From: a virus
Length of the DNA stretch: 46,862 bases
Direction: 5' to 3' (one strand)
IMG/VR virus record: IMGVR_UViG_3300007609_000034
Location: 1-46,862 of that record
Positions 1 to 11,100 of this stretch are shown here, one piece after another. Under the pieces are notes generated by a model. That model saw nothing but the letters and a program-made list of their open reading frames with translations, was not told the origin of the DNA and searched no databases. The position numbers and the translations under genes were made by a program. Every line of letters begins with the position of its first letter. Position 1 is the first letter of the stretch.

Positions 1-1259
1 CTGTTGGTGAAATAAACAGATTAGCAAACGCTAAAGCAGAAGCCGGTCCTAACAGAGTAACAAATCCAGACAAAATCCTCAAACCTGTTCATCCCGTTGC
101 AGATGCGTTTTTAACACAAGGGTTATTACAAGATTATGTTAGAGGTATTACTACAACTACAAGTCGTAGAACTCCTCCAAACAGTGTGTATGGTATATCA
201 ACTCCAGGACCATTAGATCGAAGAGAAGGAGCGCCGCGCAGAACGCTAGGAACTTCGCAGTATAGAACACCCGGCCCTCAGCCTGTTAGCAGACTAGGTG
301 GAACAACATTGGTAATGGACGACGGGGACGACCAATTCCAGCGCAGAGCATCAGCTAGTGAGTTAGGTGAAGGAAATGCATATGCAGATACAGAAAACGG
401 CGAACGAGGCGATCCTACTATACCTCAGAATGAGTATTTTCGTGTAAGAACAAGAACCGGTCATCAATTATTGATGCACAACTCAGAAGATTTAATTTAC
501 ATTGGAAACGCTCGAGGCACATCATGGATAGAAATGACCAGCGATGGAAAAATTGACATTTATGCAAACGACAGTATCAGTGTGCATACACAAAATGATC
601 TAAACTTTTATGCAGATCGTGATATTAACATGGAAGCTGGAAGAAATGTTAATATTAAAGCTAGTGCCGAATATAGTAAAAGAGATCCTACAGATGACAA
701 AGGCAGAATATCCGACACTAATGGATCTGAAAGCGGCCGTGTACAGATCGAAAGCGCATACAATACAAATATCTTAATCGGAGCCAATGGTAGAATAGAA
801 ACTAGAGTCCATAAAATAGGTGTTACTGACCGTGACGGGAATTTAGATATTAATGTAAAAGGACATACAAAAATATCAACAGGCCAAGGAAACAACGATC
901 ATAATTTTGAATTATACACAACTGGCAAAAATCTAATAACATCTACTGATACATTGGATATTAATGCAGGCGGCAATATTACACTTACTGGCGGCACCGA
1001 CATCAACCTTAACGGACCAACAGCTGCCTCTGCAAGCAGAGCCGGACCAATAACAGATCTTATTACACATGCTAATTTAGTAACTAATGGCGACCTAACA
1101 TGGAATGAAACACGATATCTTGAAGATTATACAATTAATAGTATTGTAAAAAGAATGCCTATGCATGAACCGTGGCCATTACACGAAAATTTAACTCCGT
1201 TATTGTTTAAGAAAGCACTCACGGATAGAGAATTAATAATAGGAGACGACGATGTCTAA
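1..1259 (+). CDS. gp5: Baseplate central spike/hub protein gp5-like, C-terminal part (5' end outside window)
   Basis: The frame is open from base 3, so this is the 3' part of a longer gene and not a gene starting at an internal GTG near 186. What is visible is a Pro/Arg-rich linker followed by a region of short alternating strands (patterns such as GKIDIYANDSISV, DLNFYADRDINMEAGRNVNI and LDINAGGNITLTGGTDINL), typical of the VgrG/T4 gp5 triple-stranded beta-helix that forms the membrane-piercing spike. The tail end contains MPMHEPWPLHEN, which I remember from marine T4-like gp5 proteins. Any lysozyme domain would lie upstream and cannot be judged. It overlaps the next gene, gp25, by 8 bases. 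The gp5-gp25-gp6 order supports the call. Confidence 0.8.
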   Translation, partial: VGEINRLANAKAEAGPNRVTNPDKILKPVHPVADAFLTQGLLQDYVRGITTTTSRRTPPNSVYGISTPGPLDRREGAPRRTLGTSQYRTPGPQPVSRLGGTTLVMDDGDDQFQRRASASELGEGNAYADTENGERGDPTIPQNEYFRVRTRTGHQLLMHNSEDLIYIGNARGTSWIEMTSDGKIDIYANDSISVHTQNDLNFYADRDINMEAGRNVNIKASAEYSKRDPTDDKGRISDTNGSESGRVQIESAYNTNILIGANGRIETRVHKIGVTDRDGNLDINVKGHTKISTGQGNNDHNFELYTTGKNLITSTDTLDINAGGNITLTGGTDINLNGPTAASASRAGPITDLITHANLVTNGDLTWNETRYLEDYTINSIVKRMPMHEPWPLHENLTPLLFKKALTDRELIIGDDDV

Positions 1260-1692
1260 TAAACTATATAACCAAAAATCAGTAGCACAGAATAGTGTAA
1301 GTGTAGGAGATACACGTAGTGGTTCCTATGTATACAAAGGATTTAGTAGTAAAGAAATCGACAACAGCTTTAAACTTTACGACGCTGAGCTTGTTAAACA
1401 AGATCTTATAAATCACTTCTATATTCGCAAGGGTGAAAAACTAGAAAATCCAAACTTTGGAAGTATTATTTGGGATATGCTGTTCGAACAATTTACAGAA
1501 GAAGTTAAAGAAATGATCTCAAAAAATGTAGAAGAGATTATTAATTATGACCCAAGAATAGTTGTAAATCAAGTGACAGTAGATGCTACAGAACAAGGCA
1601 TGCGTATAGAAGCAGAAATACGATATATTGCGTTTAATGTAAGCGAGCGTATGACCTTCGACTTTGATAGAACCAATCAAACTATAAACTAA
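1252..1692 (+). CDS. gp25: Baseplate wedge subunit gp25 (GPW/gp25 family)
   Basis: The 146-aa product is close to T4 gp25 (132 aa). The signature is the lysozyme-like gp25 fold region around residues 60-85 (KGEKLENPNFGSIIWDMLF) followed by a helix and the beta strands VNQVTVDATEQGMRIEAEI. gp25 is a sheath-initiating wedge protein that sits at the gp6-gp7-gp53 core and starts sheath polymerisation. The ATG is preceded by AGGAG at about 8 bases and overlaps the end of gp5 (ATGTCTAA overlap), indicating translational coupling. About 40 bases separate it from gp6. No truncation or odd residue was noticed. Confidence 0.9.
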   Translation: MSNKLYNQKSVAQNSVSVGDTRSGSYVYKGFSSKEIDNSFKLYDAELVKQDLINHFYIRKGEKLENPNFGSIIWDMLFEQFTEEVKEMISKNVEEIINYDPRIVVNQVTVDATEQGMRIEAEIRYIAFNVSERMTFDFDRTNQTIN

Positions 1693-1733
1693 GCACTTTA
1701 TTGCTTAAGGTAAATATCATATAGGATTAAAAA

Positions 1734-4700
1734 ATGAGCAGTACCGGCAGACAGAATAACCTTATACTTAACGAAGATTGGACTCGCATCTATCAGACAT
1801 TTCGCAATGCTGATTTTAAAAGCTATGATTTTGAGAATCTTCGCCGAGTAATTATTGCGTATCTTAGAGAAAACTATCCAGAAGATTTTAACGATTATAT
1901 CGAAAGTTCTGAGTATCTTGCTCTCATTGATGCTGTAGCATTTCTGGGACAAAGTCTAAGTTTCCGTATAGATTTAGCCAGCCGTGAAAACTTCATCGAA
2001 CTTGCAGAACGCAAAGAAAGTGTATTGCGAATTGCAAAAATGCTTAGTTACAATGCTAAACGAAACATCCCATCTAAAGGCCTGTTAAAGTTTACCTCAA
2101 TATCCACCACAGAAGATGTTGTAGACAGCAACGGTAGAAACCTGGCCAATCAGGTAATATCTTGGAATGATGCTACTAATTCTAACTGGAGTGAGCAGTT
2201 TATTCTTGTTTTAAATTCAGCAATGGCCGACAATACAGCATTTGGTAGAAGCCAAGGTTCTGCTTTAATTCAAGGTATTCCTACAGAACAATATCGCTTC
2301 CGCACAACAAGTACTGATGTCCCGGTATATTCATATAATAAAACAGTAGCTGGTCGTAACATGACCTTTGAGATTGTAAGCACTACATTTAAAAACAGTG
2401 AAGATGTTTATGAGGAAGCACCGTTTCCAGGAAATCAGCTTGGATTTATCTATCGTCAAGATGGTAAAGGACCAGCTAGTAGTAACACAGGATTTTTCTT
2501 ACACTTCAAGCAAGGCAGTTTAGAACTTGCAGATTTCAATATTGCAACACCGACTACAAATGAAACAGTTGCAGTAGAAAACGATAACATTAACAACGAC
2601 GATGTTTGGTTGTTTAAACTTAATAGTGCCGGAGCTCAACTATCTGAATGGACACAGGTAGACAGTCTTGTAGGTAATAATATTGCTTACAATAGCTTGG
2701 TAGGAAATGTAAAAGATTTTTATGCTATAGAAACCAAAGAGAATGATAGAATCAATCTAGTATTTGCAGACGGAGTCTACGGTAATCTACCACAAGGAAA
2801 CTTTCGTGTTTACTACAGAGTCAGCAACGGATTGCAGTATAGTGTACCGCCTAATGAAATGCGTGGAATCAATGTAAGTTTTGATTATCTTAACAAATCA
2901 GGTGTAAGACATACACTGACTGTTGGGCTAGGGCTACAATACACAGTAGATACTGCAACCTCAAGTGAAGATATCGATACAATTCGAGCGAATGCTCCTG
3001 CAACATATTACACACAAAACAGAATGATAACAGGAGAAGACTATAATCTTGCTCCGTTAACCAGCAGTCAAAATGTATTAAAAGTAAAGTCTGTGAACCG
3101 AAGCAGTAGTGGTATTTCTAGAAACTTTGATATTATAGATGCCAGCGGAAAATACAGTGATATTAGTGTGTTTGCAGATGACGGATACCTATACAAAGAG
3201 GCAGGCGAGCGTACAAAAACATTTAAATTTACAACAAGAATTGATATTATTAATTTTATTCGCAACAGTATCGAACCTGTGTTTACTGATACAGACGTAT
3301 ACAACTTCTATTTTACACAGTATCCAAAAATTATTTTTATAGATACTAATACTCAGTGGAATAATATCACACTAGCAGATGGATCATCTACGGGTTATTT
3401 CTTTAACGCAGTTGATCAAAGTTTATTACAGACTGGAACATTCAGTACAAACAATTTAAAGTATATTACAGTAGGTGCTAATGTTAAATTTAATGCACCT
3501 GCAGGACAGTCGTTTAAGCGAGGATTATTGGTAGCTACAGATTCTAACGATCCTCTACAAACATCGTATCTCTGGACAAAAGTAGTTAATGTTGTAGGAG
3601 ATGGCACTAACGCAGGTCGAGGAGCATTAAGTACAGGTCAAGGGCCTGTAGTGTTTAGCGATATAATTCCTACAGGTGCTATTGCAACGAGAATATTACC
3701 AAGATTTGTTAATGACTTACCTACAGCATTAGAAACTGAAATAGTAAATCTAACTTTCCAAAATCAAGACTTTGGGTTGCGTTATAACAACGAAACCGCA
3801 GAATGGTTAATTGTGCAATCAAGTAACCTAGATTTAACCAGTGCATTTAGTCTTGGCAGAGCAGGCGATGTATCTAATAGTAGTTTAGATGCTAGTTGGA
3901 TCGTTGCTTTTGTTAAAGAATCAGACAGGTATGTTGTTCGTATTAGAACATTGGATTATGTGTTCGGAAGTGTTCAAAAAAATAGATTCTACTATGATGC
4001 TAACGACAGATCTTACAACGACAGAATTGGACAAGTAGTTAAAGATACAGTCAAGGTATTAGGCATCAACGCAGCATCGAATTTAATAACCCCATTAAAA
4101 CAAGACATTGATTTTGAAATAGACGATACTATAAAATTTGATGACGGATACGAAAGCACACGAGAAATTAAATTAAGTTTTTCTGATGCAGACAGCGACG
4201 GCGTTTTAGATAATCCAGACGCATTTGAGCAAATAGTTGGAGAAGATATAGATCTAAGTTTCTTATTTTTTCAAGAAGTCACAGACGAATACGGCACTCG
4301 AGTATATCAGTTACTTGATAACTCTAACAATCTTATTAAAGTGCTAGAAAGGGAAAATTTATTCGATTTTGAAGACACCGTAAACTACCCAGACGGCCAG
4401 CTAGTATATTTTTATGATTCTAACGAGGATCGTGTTAAAAGAGTTGATAGAACTACAAATACTTTAGTGTTAGAAAGCAGTTATAAAGCTAACAGCGGCC
4501 GCGGAAGTCTCAAGTTCCAATATATACACAATGCTGGTGAAGATAGAAGAATCGATCCTAGTGTGAGTAATATTATTGACATTTATCTATTAACTAGAAG
4601 TTATGATACCGCTTACAGAAACTTTTTAAGAGGTATTAGAACAGAACCCGAAGTACCTACCACTGATGCATTAAGAATTGAATTTGGTACAAATCTAAAT

Positions 4701-5114
4701 GCGATTAAAAGCATTAGTGACGAATTGATTTATCATCCTGTAAAATATAAAGTACTGTTCGGTGAGCCAGCTGAAGATAATCTAAGAGCAGTGTTTCGTG
4801 TTGTAAAAAATCCACAGAGAACCGTAAACGACAATGATTTGAAAGTTCGTATTGTTAATGCTATTGATGAATTTTTCAACATACAAAATTGGGACTTTGG
4901 TGATCGTTTTTATCTAAGCGAACTTAACACTTATATTTTTAACAGTGTAAGTCCAGATATCAGTAACTTTACAATAGTCCCAGTCCAATCTAGACAGGTT
5001 TTCGGAACATTATTTGAAATACAAAGTGCCCCTGATGAAATTTTTATTAGCGGAGCTAGTGTAGATGACATTGAAATAGTATCAAGTATTAATAGCATTG
5101 AAACAACATTATAA
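1734..5114 (+). CDS. gp6: Baseplate wedge subunit gp6-like (baseplate J family)
   Basis: The 1126-aa protein is clearly longer than T4 gp6 (660 aa). The N-terminal 120 residues (DFENLRRVIIAYLRENYPED, YLALIDAVAFLGQSLSFRID, FIELAERKESVLRIAKMLSY) are the hallmark start of gp6/baseplate-J proteins, and the C-terminal part (residues about 980-1110, with ALRIEFGTNLNAIKSISDEL and a final beta-rich domain) matches the J-type end. gp6 forms the continuous ring that joins the wedges around the hub. The middle third (about residues 480-850) is beta-rich and accounts for most of the extra length; it may be an inserted decoration region. The start has AGGA about 8 bases upstream. The giant wedge gene follows after 11 bases. 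Confidence 0.85.
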   Translation: MSSTGRQNNLILNEDWTRIYQTFRNADFKSYDFENLRRVIIAYLRENYPEDFNDYIESSEYLALIDAVAFLGQSLSFRIDLASRENFIELAERKESVLRIAKMLSYNAKRNIPSKGLLKFTSISTTEDVVDSNGRNLANQVISWNDATNSNWSEQFILVLNSAMADNTAFGRSQGSALIQGIPTEQYRFRTTSTDVPVYSYNKTVAGRNMTFEIVSTTFKNSEDVYEEAPFPGNQLGFIYRQDGKGPASSNTGFFLHFKQGSLELADFNIATPTTNETVAVENDNINNDDVWLFKLNSAGAQLSEWTQVDSLVGNNIAYNSLVGNVKDFYAIETKENDRINLVFADGVYGNLPQGNFRVYYRVSNGLQYSVPPNEMRGINVSFDYLNKSGVRHTLTVGLGLQYTVDTATSSEDIDTIRANAPATYYTQNRMITGEDYNLAPLTSSQNVLKVKSVNRSSSGISRNFDIIDASGKYSDISVFADDGYLYKEAGERTKTFKFTTRIDIINFIRNSIEPVFTDTDVYNFYFTQYPKIIFIDTNTQWNNITLADGSSTGYFFNAVDQSLLQTGTFSTNNLKYITVGANVKFNAPAGQSFKRGLLVATDSNDPLQTSYLWTKVVNVVGDGTNAGRGALSTGQGPVVFSDIIPTGAIATRILPRFVNDLPTALETEIVNLTFQNQDFGLRYNNETAEWLIVQSSNLDLTSAFSLGRAGDVSNSSLDASWIVAFVKESDRYVVRIRTLDYVFGSVQKNRFYYDANDRSYNDRIGQVVKDTVKVLGINAASNLITPLKQDIDFEIDDTIKFDDGYESTREIKLSFSDADSDGVLDNPDAFEQIVGEDIDLSFLFFQEVTDEYGTRVYQLLDNSNNLIKVLERENLFDFEDTVNYPDGQLVYFYDSNEDRVKRVDRTTNTLVLESSYKANSGRGSLKFQYIHNAGEDRRIDPSVSNIIDIYLLTRSYDTAYRNFLRGIRTEPEVPTTDALRIEFGTNLNAIKSISDELIYHPVKYKVLFGEPAEDNLRAVFRVVKNPQRTVNDNDLKVRIVNAIDEFFNIQNWDFGDRFYLSELNTYIFNSVSPDISNFTIVPVQSRQVFGTLFEIQSAPDEIFISGASVDDIEIVSSINSIETTL

Positions 5115-5125
5115 GAGAGCATTAA

Positions 5126-8100
5126 ATGGCTGAAAAACGATTTCCTAACAGCGGATTATCTATAAGAAAAACTAAAAAGTTATTGCCTGGGATTTTCCAA
5201 ACAGACGCTAACAATAAGTTTATGGAAGGTGTTATTGATCCGCTGGTACAACCAGGAGTACTAGAAAAACTTTCTGGTTATATTGGAAGACGCTATGGCA
5301 GAACTTATAATGGTAGTGGGGTATATCTAGACGAAGATAATACACTAAGAAGCAAGTATCAACTAGAGCCCGGAGTTGTTGTTCGTAACAATGATAAAGT
5401 TGAAAAATTTTACGATTATATAGATTTAATTAATCAACTAGAATTTTTTGGTAATAGCAACGATCGTGATGACAAACTAACAACACAAGAACATTATACC
5501 TGGAATCCACCTATTGATTGGGACAAGCTTGTTAATTACCGCGAATATTATTGGGTTCCACTAGGTCCGCCGCCTGTGCAAATAGCAGGGCAACGCCAAA
5601 GCATTGTCAGCACATATTCAGTTAGACAGAGCGTAGGTTCTAGTTGGATTTTTACTCCCGATGGTGCTACTAATAATCCTAGTATTACTTTGTACCGTGG
5701 GCAAACTTATGAATTTAATGTAAATAGTCCCGGAGAAGGGTTTGTCATTAGAACCGAATACGACACAGGATCTTTATTATTTGACCCAACTAAAAACTAT
5801 TCAGTCGGTGATCTAGCAGTATTTGATAGCAAACTATGGAGAGCACGAGTTGCAGTATCTCCGGTAGACGGTAGTACTATAACTGAAAACAGTGAAGATT
5901 GGGAACTAGTAGATGAATCACCTAGTAACAGTAGCTTTGACTACAGTGGCGGATTGATTAACAACGGCGCAACTAATGGAAAAGTTACATTTACTGTACC
6001 TCTCGACGCTCCTGATATTTTGTTTTACCAAAGTTCTACAGATCCAAACAGACTAGGGAGATTTGTTATTGCCGATGTCGAAAGCAACACGGTAATTGAT
6101 GTAGAAAAAGAAGTCCTTGGCAAAGCAACATATACAAGTAGTAATGATGTAGCATTTACAAACGGTCTTGTAGTAGAATTTACAGGTACGGTATTGCCAG
6201 AAAAATACAGTCAAGGACAGTGGTTAGTTGAGGGTGTCGGCAGTGCTATTACTTTAACACTTTTTACAGATCTAGTTGCTCCAGAAATTGTTGGCACAGA
6301 TCCTGATGTACTATTTGATGCTGTAGGTTTTGATACACAGCCCTACGATGATGCAATTGCATATCCTGCAAGCAAAGATTATATCACAGTCAAAAAAAAT
6401 AGTAGAGATTTAAATCCGTGGACACGATATAATAGATGGTTTCATAGAAATGTTTTAGAATATGCTTATGGTTTTAGAGACAGCGATTTTGATGCATTTG
6501 AAGGAGCAAGAGCAAAACGCCCTATTATAGAATTTTCCAGCAATTTAAAATTGTTTAATCACGGTACTGTTGCAAAACAGACGGTAGATTATATTGACAC
6601 ATTTACAGACGATGTGTTTAGTAAAATTGAAGGACAACCGGGTTACAGTATAGACGGTGAATTTTTGTTTGACGGCGCAAGAATTCTAGTTGTTGCAGAT
6701 ACAGACAGTTTGGCGAATAATAGGATTTATGAAGTTAAATTTATTACACATAATAGCCGCCGCCAAATCAATCTACAAGATACTGCTGACTCGGAATCAT
6801 TTTTAGATGAATGCGTATTAGTTCGTCGAGGCACAGAAAATGCCGGATTAATGTATCATTTTAACGGTACAAACTGGGTAGCCAGCCAGCCAAAAACCGA
6901 GGTAAATCAAGCACCACTATTTGACTTATTTGATACCAATGGTGTTAGTTTCGCAAATGAAGACACATACCCGGTATCGTCTTTTGTTGGAACTAAGTTG
7001 TTAAGTTATGCACAGGGAGTTGGTCCTGTTGATAGTGAACTAGGATTTCCTATCAGTTATCTCAACATTAATAATGTAGGAGATATACAATTTGAATGGT
7101 CATTGGATCAAGATACATTTACCTACGAAGTTGACAGAAAACTATCTAAAGTGCAATATGCAACAGGTTTTTATAAAATTTTTAACGAGTTGGATAATGG
7201 CTGGCTGACATTAAACAACTCATATATCCAACCTATTGTCGATAGTGCAATTTTACAAGAAGGATTTAATCGTGTAACTTTAGATGCCGTTGATTGGGAT
7301 GAGTATGCTGATTTTTTACTTAACAATCCAACTATTCCAAGCGCAGTTAACTTTTATCTCAATGGTGAACCTGTAGAACTAGACTTTGTCCGAACAGGTA
7401 ATCAATTTACATTCGACAGAAGTTTTACCGAAAATGATGTTCTTACTGTAAAGGTAGTAGGCGACATTTCGCCTGATGGAGGATATTATCAAATACCTGT
7501 CAATCTAGAAAAGAATCCTTTAAATGAAGATTTAAAAACATTTACTCTAGGCGAAGCAACAGATCATGTAAGAACTAGTGTTGAGTTTTCTAGATCATTT
7601 AACGGTGTATTGCCTGGAGCTAGTAATCTACGAGATTTAAATGATTATCAATCGTATGCCGCAAGATTTTTAAAACATAGCGGTGTGGGTGCAATTACAT
7701 TAGATTTATTATGCGACAAAGAAAACAATTTAATTCGTTCAATACAGTTTGCAAAAAGTGAATATTCAAAGTTTAAGAGCAACTTTTTAAAGAAAGCAAG
7801 CGAGTTAGATTTTGATAATAATATTATAGATTTTGTCGACACAGTAATCAACGATTTAACAAAAACAAAAAGTTCGTCTAGCCCATTTGCCGACAGTGAT
7901 ATGATTGGTAGTGGTGCATTTACAAGTATTGATTATATTGTAGATGATCCAGGTATTAACACATTTAGTTTAAGCCAAGATTTTGATTTAAACGTACTAA
8001 GTCGAAGAGCAGTGTATGTTTATAAAAATAATGTACAATTGTTAAATGGAACAGATTATGAATTTGATGGTACATTTGGTTTTATAAGCGTATTTGTTGA

Positions 8101-11100
8101 TCTTGCAGAAGGTGATCAAATACAAATCAGAGAATATGTGTCGTCAAGTTTTAACCATATTCCTCCAACACCCACTAAACTAGGATTGTATAAAAAGTAT
8201 ACTCCACAAAAGTTCGTAGATGATACCTATGTAGAACCGAAATTAGTTATACAAGGACACGACGGAAGTATCACAGCAGCATTTGGCGACTATAGAGATG
8301 ACATTTTATTAGAATTAGAATACAGAATTTATAACAACATTAAACAAGAATACGATACAAGTTTATTTGACATTGATGCAAATCTTGGTGGATATTACGG
8401 AAACACTATTTTTAACAAAGCAGAATTAGATGATGTAGTTTCCCAAGAGTTTTTAAGGTGGCTTACAAACACAGATGTAAACTACACCACAAACACTTTC
8501 TTTGACAGTGAAAACTCATTTACATATACATATTCTAATATGACTGATCCAACAGGTACACAAAATCTACCAGGGTATTGGAGAGGAGTATACCAATGGG
8601 CATATGATACAGACCGCCCGCATCGTTGTCCTTGGGAAATGTTAGGATTTACTGAAAAACCAGATTGGTGGGATAGTGAATACGGTGAAGCACCTTACAC
8701 TCGAGGCAATTTAATTTTATGGGGAGATATAGAAGAAGGCATTATCCGCCAAGGTAACAGAGCCGGCAGATATGATAGATATGCTCGTCCAGGATTAACC
8801 TCTCACATTCCTGTAGACGACGATGGTAATTTATTAAGTCCGTTAGACAGTGGGTTCGCTACAAATTTTGTTTTAGTTAATAATCAAGGTAGCTTTAAAC
8901 TAGGAGACATCTCTCCTGTAGAATATGCTTGGAGAAGCAGTTCTGAATGGCCATTTGCAATTATTAGTGCATTATCACTGTTAAAACCGTTCGAGTTTGT
9001 GGCAAGATTGTTTGATAAGTCCAGAGTTAAAAAAAATATTCTTAATCAACTAGTAGACACAACTACAAATTCATTTAAGAAGTTAAATGATGTTGTATTA
9101 CCGAGTACTACCGGAGCGCAAACCAGCGGTCTTGTAAATTACATTGCAGCATACAAAAAAGACTTCGGTGCACCTGTAGAAAATATAGGCGATGAGCTAT
9201 ATAACATTGATGTTGTATTAAGTAGTAGATTAAGCGGATTTGTCGATCAAGCACAACAGAGATATTTGCTAGATAGTAAAAATCCAAGTTCTGCAAGTTC
9301 TAGCATTTTTATTCCGCCAGAAAACTACGATATTATTTTTAATGTAAGTAGTCCTATTTCTAGTGTGTCATACAGCGGTGTTATTGTTGAAAAGACCAGC
9401 GGCGGATGGATCCTTAAAGGGTACGATTTAATCAATCCTTATTTTGAATATTATGCTGTGGTTGAAAACCAAAAAGATCCTGTATTAAGCGTTGGTGGAG
9501 TCAGCGAAAACTTTATAGAGTGGACAGCTAATCAAAGATACAATAATGGCACAGTTGCATCCTTTAGAAACGATTTCTATAGATGTGTTAGTACTCACAC
9601 TAGCACAGAAAATTTTGATACATCGTTATGGGTTAAACTTCCTAAACTACCAGTAACTGGAGCAGTTGAAGCACAAAAGAGAAGAAATTTTAACAGTCGT
9701 AAAACATTAAGATTAAGTTATGGAACAACCTTAACAACAATACAAAGTGTTGTAGACTTTTTATTAGGGTATGAAGCAAGATTAAAAGATCTTGGGTTTG
9801 TATTTGACAGTTACGATCCAGAAAATCAAGTGTCTCAAGACTGGACTACAAGTGCTAGAGAGTTTATGTATTGGACCAAACACAACTGGGCCGAAAGCAG
9901 TTTGATATCATTAAGTGCTGCTGCTGAAACTCTACAGTTGCGTAATCCTACAGGAGTTACAGAAAGTTTAATAGATAGTTTTTATGATTATACAGTATTA
10001 GGAAGTAGTGGACAACCGCTCCCTGTTGAAAATATCAATGTTTCTAGAGATTTTCAAGACTTTATATTAACTGTTACCAATACCAACGACGGTATATATT
10101 ACCTAAAAGTTAACTATGTTCTCAAAGAGCATGTGGTTATTTTCGACGATAGAACGGTTTTTAATGATATTATATTTGATAAGACTACAGGTTATAGACA
10201 AGAAAGAATTAAAACTCAAGGATTCCGCACAGTTGATTGGGACGGTGACTACACTAGTCCAGGATTCTTGTTTGACAATGTTAACATTTCTGCCTGGCAA
10301 CCGTTCGTTGATTACAATCTCGGTGACATTGTTAAATACAGATCGTATAACTGGACCAGTCTAGTAAACCAAAACGGCCAAGAAACCTTTGACGAATCAA
10401 ACTGGACAAGATTGGACAGTGAACCTACAAAAAGACTGATTCCTAACTTTGATTATAGGATAAACGAATTTGAAGATTATTTCGAAGTTGCCAGCGTTGG
10501 TGTAAGTGATACACAAAAAGATCTTGCAAGACACACTATTGGTTACCAATCTAGAGAATATTTAGAAAATCTCGCAGAAGACGAAGTAACACAGTTTAGA
10601 CTCTATCAAGGATTTATTAGAGAAAAAGGCACAAACAATGCCATTACAAAGTTGTTTGATAAACTATCAAACAACGAATCGGTATCTAGTGTAACTCTCA
10701 ACGAAGAGTGGGCTGTAAGAGTTGGAACCTACGGAGGCGTAGATCAAAGTGTAGAATATGAAATAGGATTAACTCACAAGGATTTCTTAATTGGCCCTCA
10801 ACCTATTTTAATCACCAACGAATCTAGTACCGAAGATCAATATTATAGAATATCTTCTGATGATTTTACAATATCACCAGTACCGTTCACATCTAATATT
10901 ATTCCTACAAGATTAGATCAAAATCTAAAAACTGCTGGATATGTAAAAATAGACCAACCTGACATTATAGTTAAAAACAGAGATGACATTTTAAATCTAG
11001 ATATTAATCAGGTTCGTGAAAATGATCATATTTGGATAACATTTGACGATTTAGAATGGACTGTATTGCGATATAATATATCTCCTCAACAGTTTATAAC

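Noticed and set aside
186-1259. A complete 357-aa gene starting at GTG 186
   Set aside because: The same frame stays open back to base 3 and codes for plausible protein, there is no ribosome site before 186, and the product is the C-terminal part of gp5; it is a gene cut by the window edge.
1710-1720. Late promoter octamer before gp6 (GGTAAATA)
   Set aside because: Two mismatches to TATAAATA; too weak in DNA of this composition.
1698-1952. Minus-strand reading frames inside the structural module (for example 1698-1952, 20290-20580, 34293-34616)
   Set aside because: They are opposite to conserved coding sequence, with low-complexity translations and no start signals.
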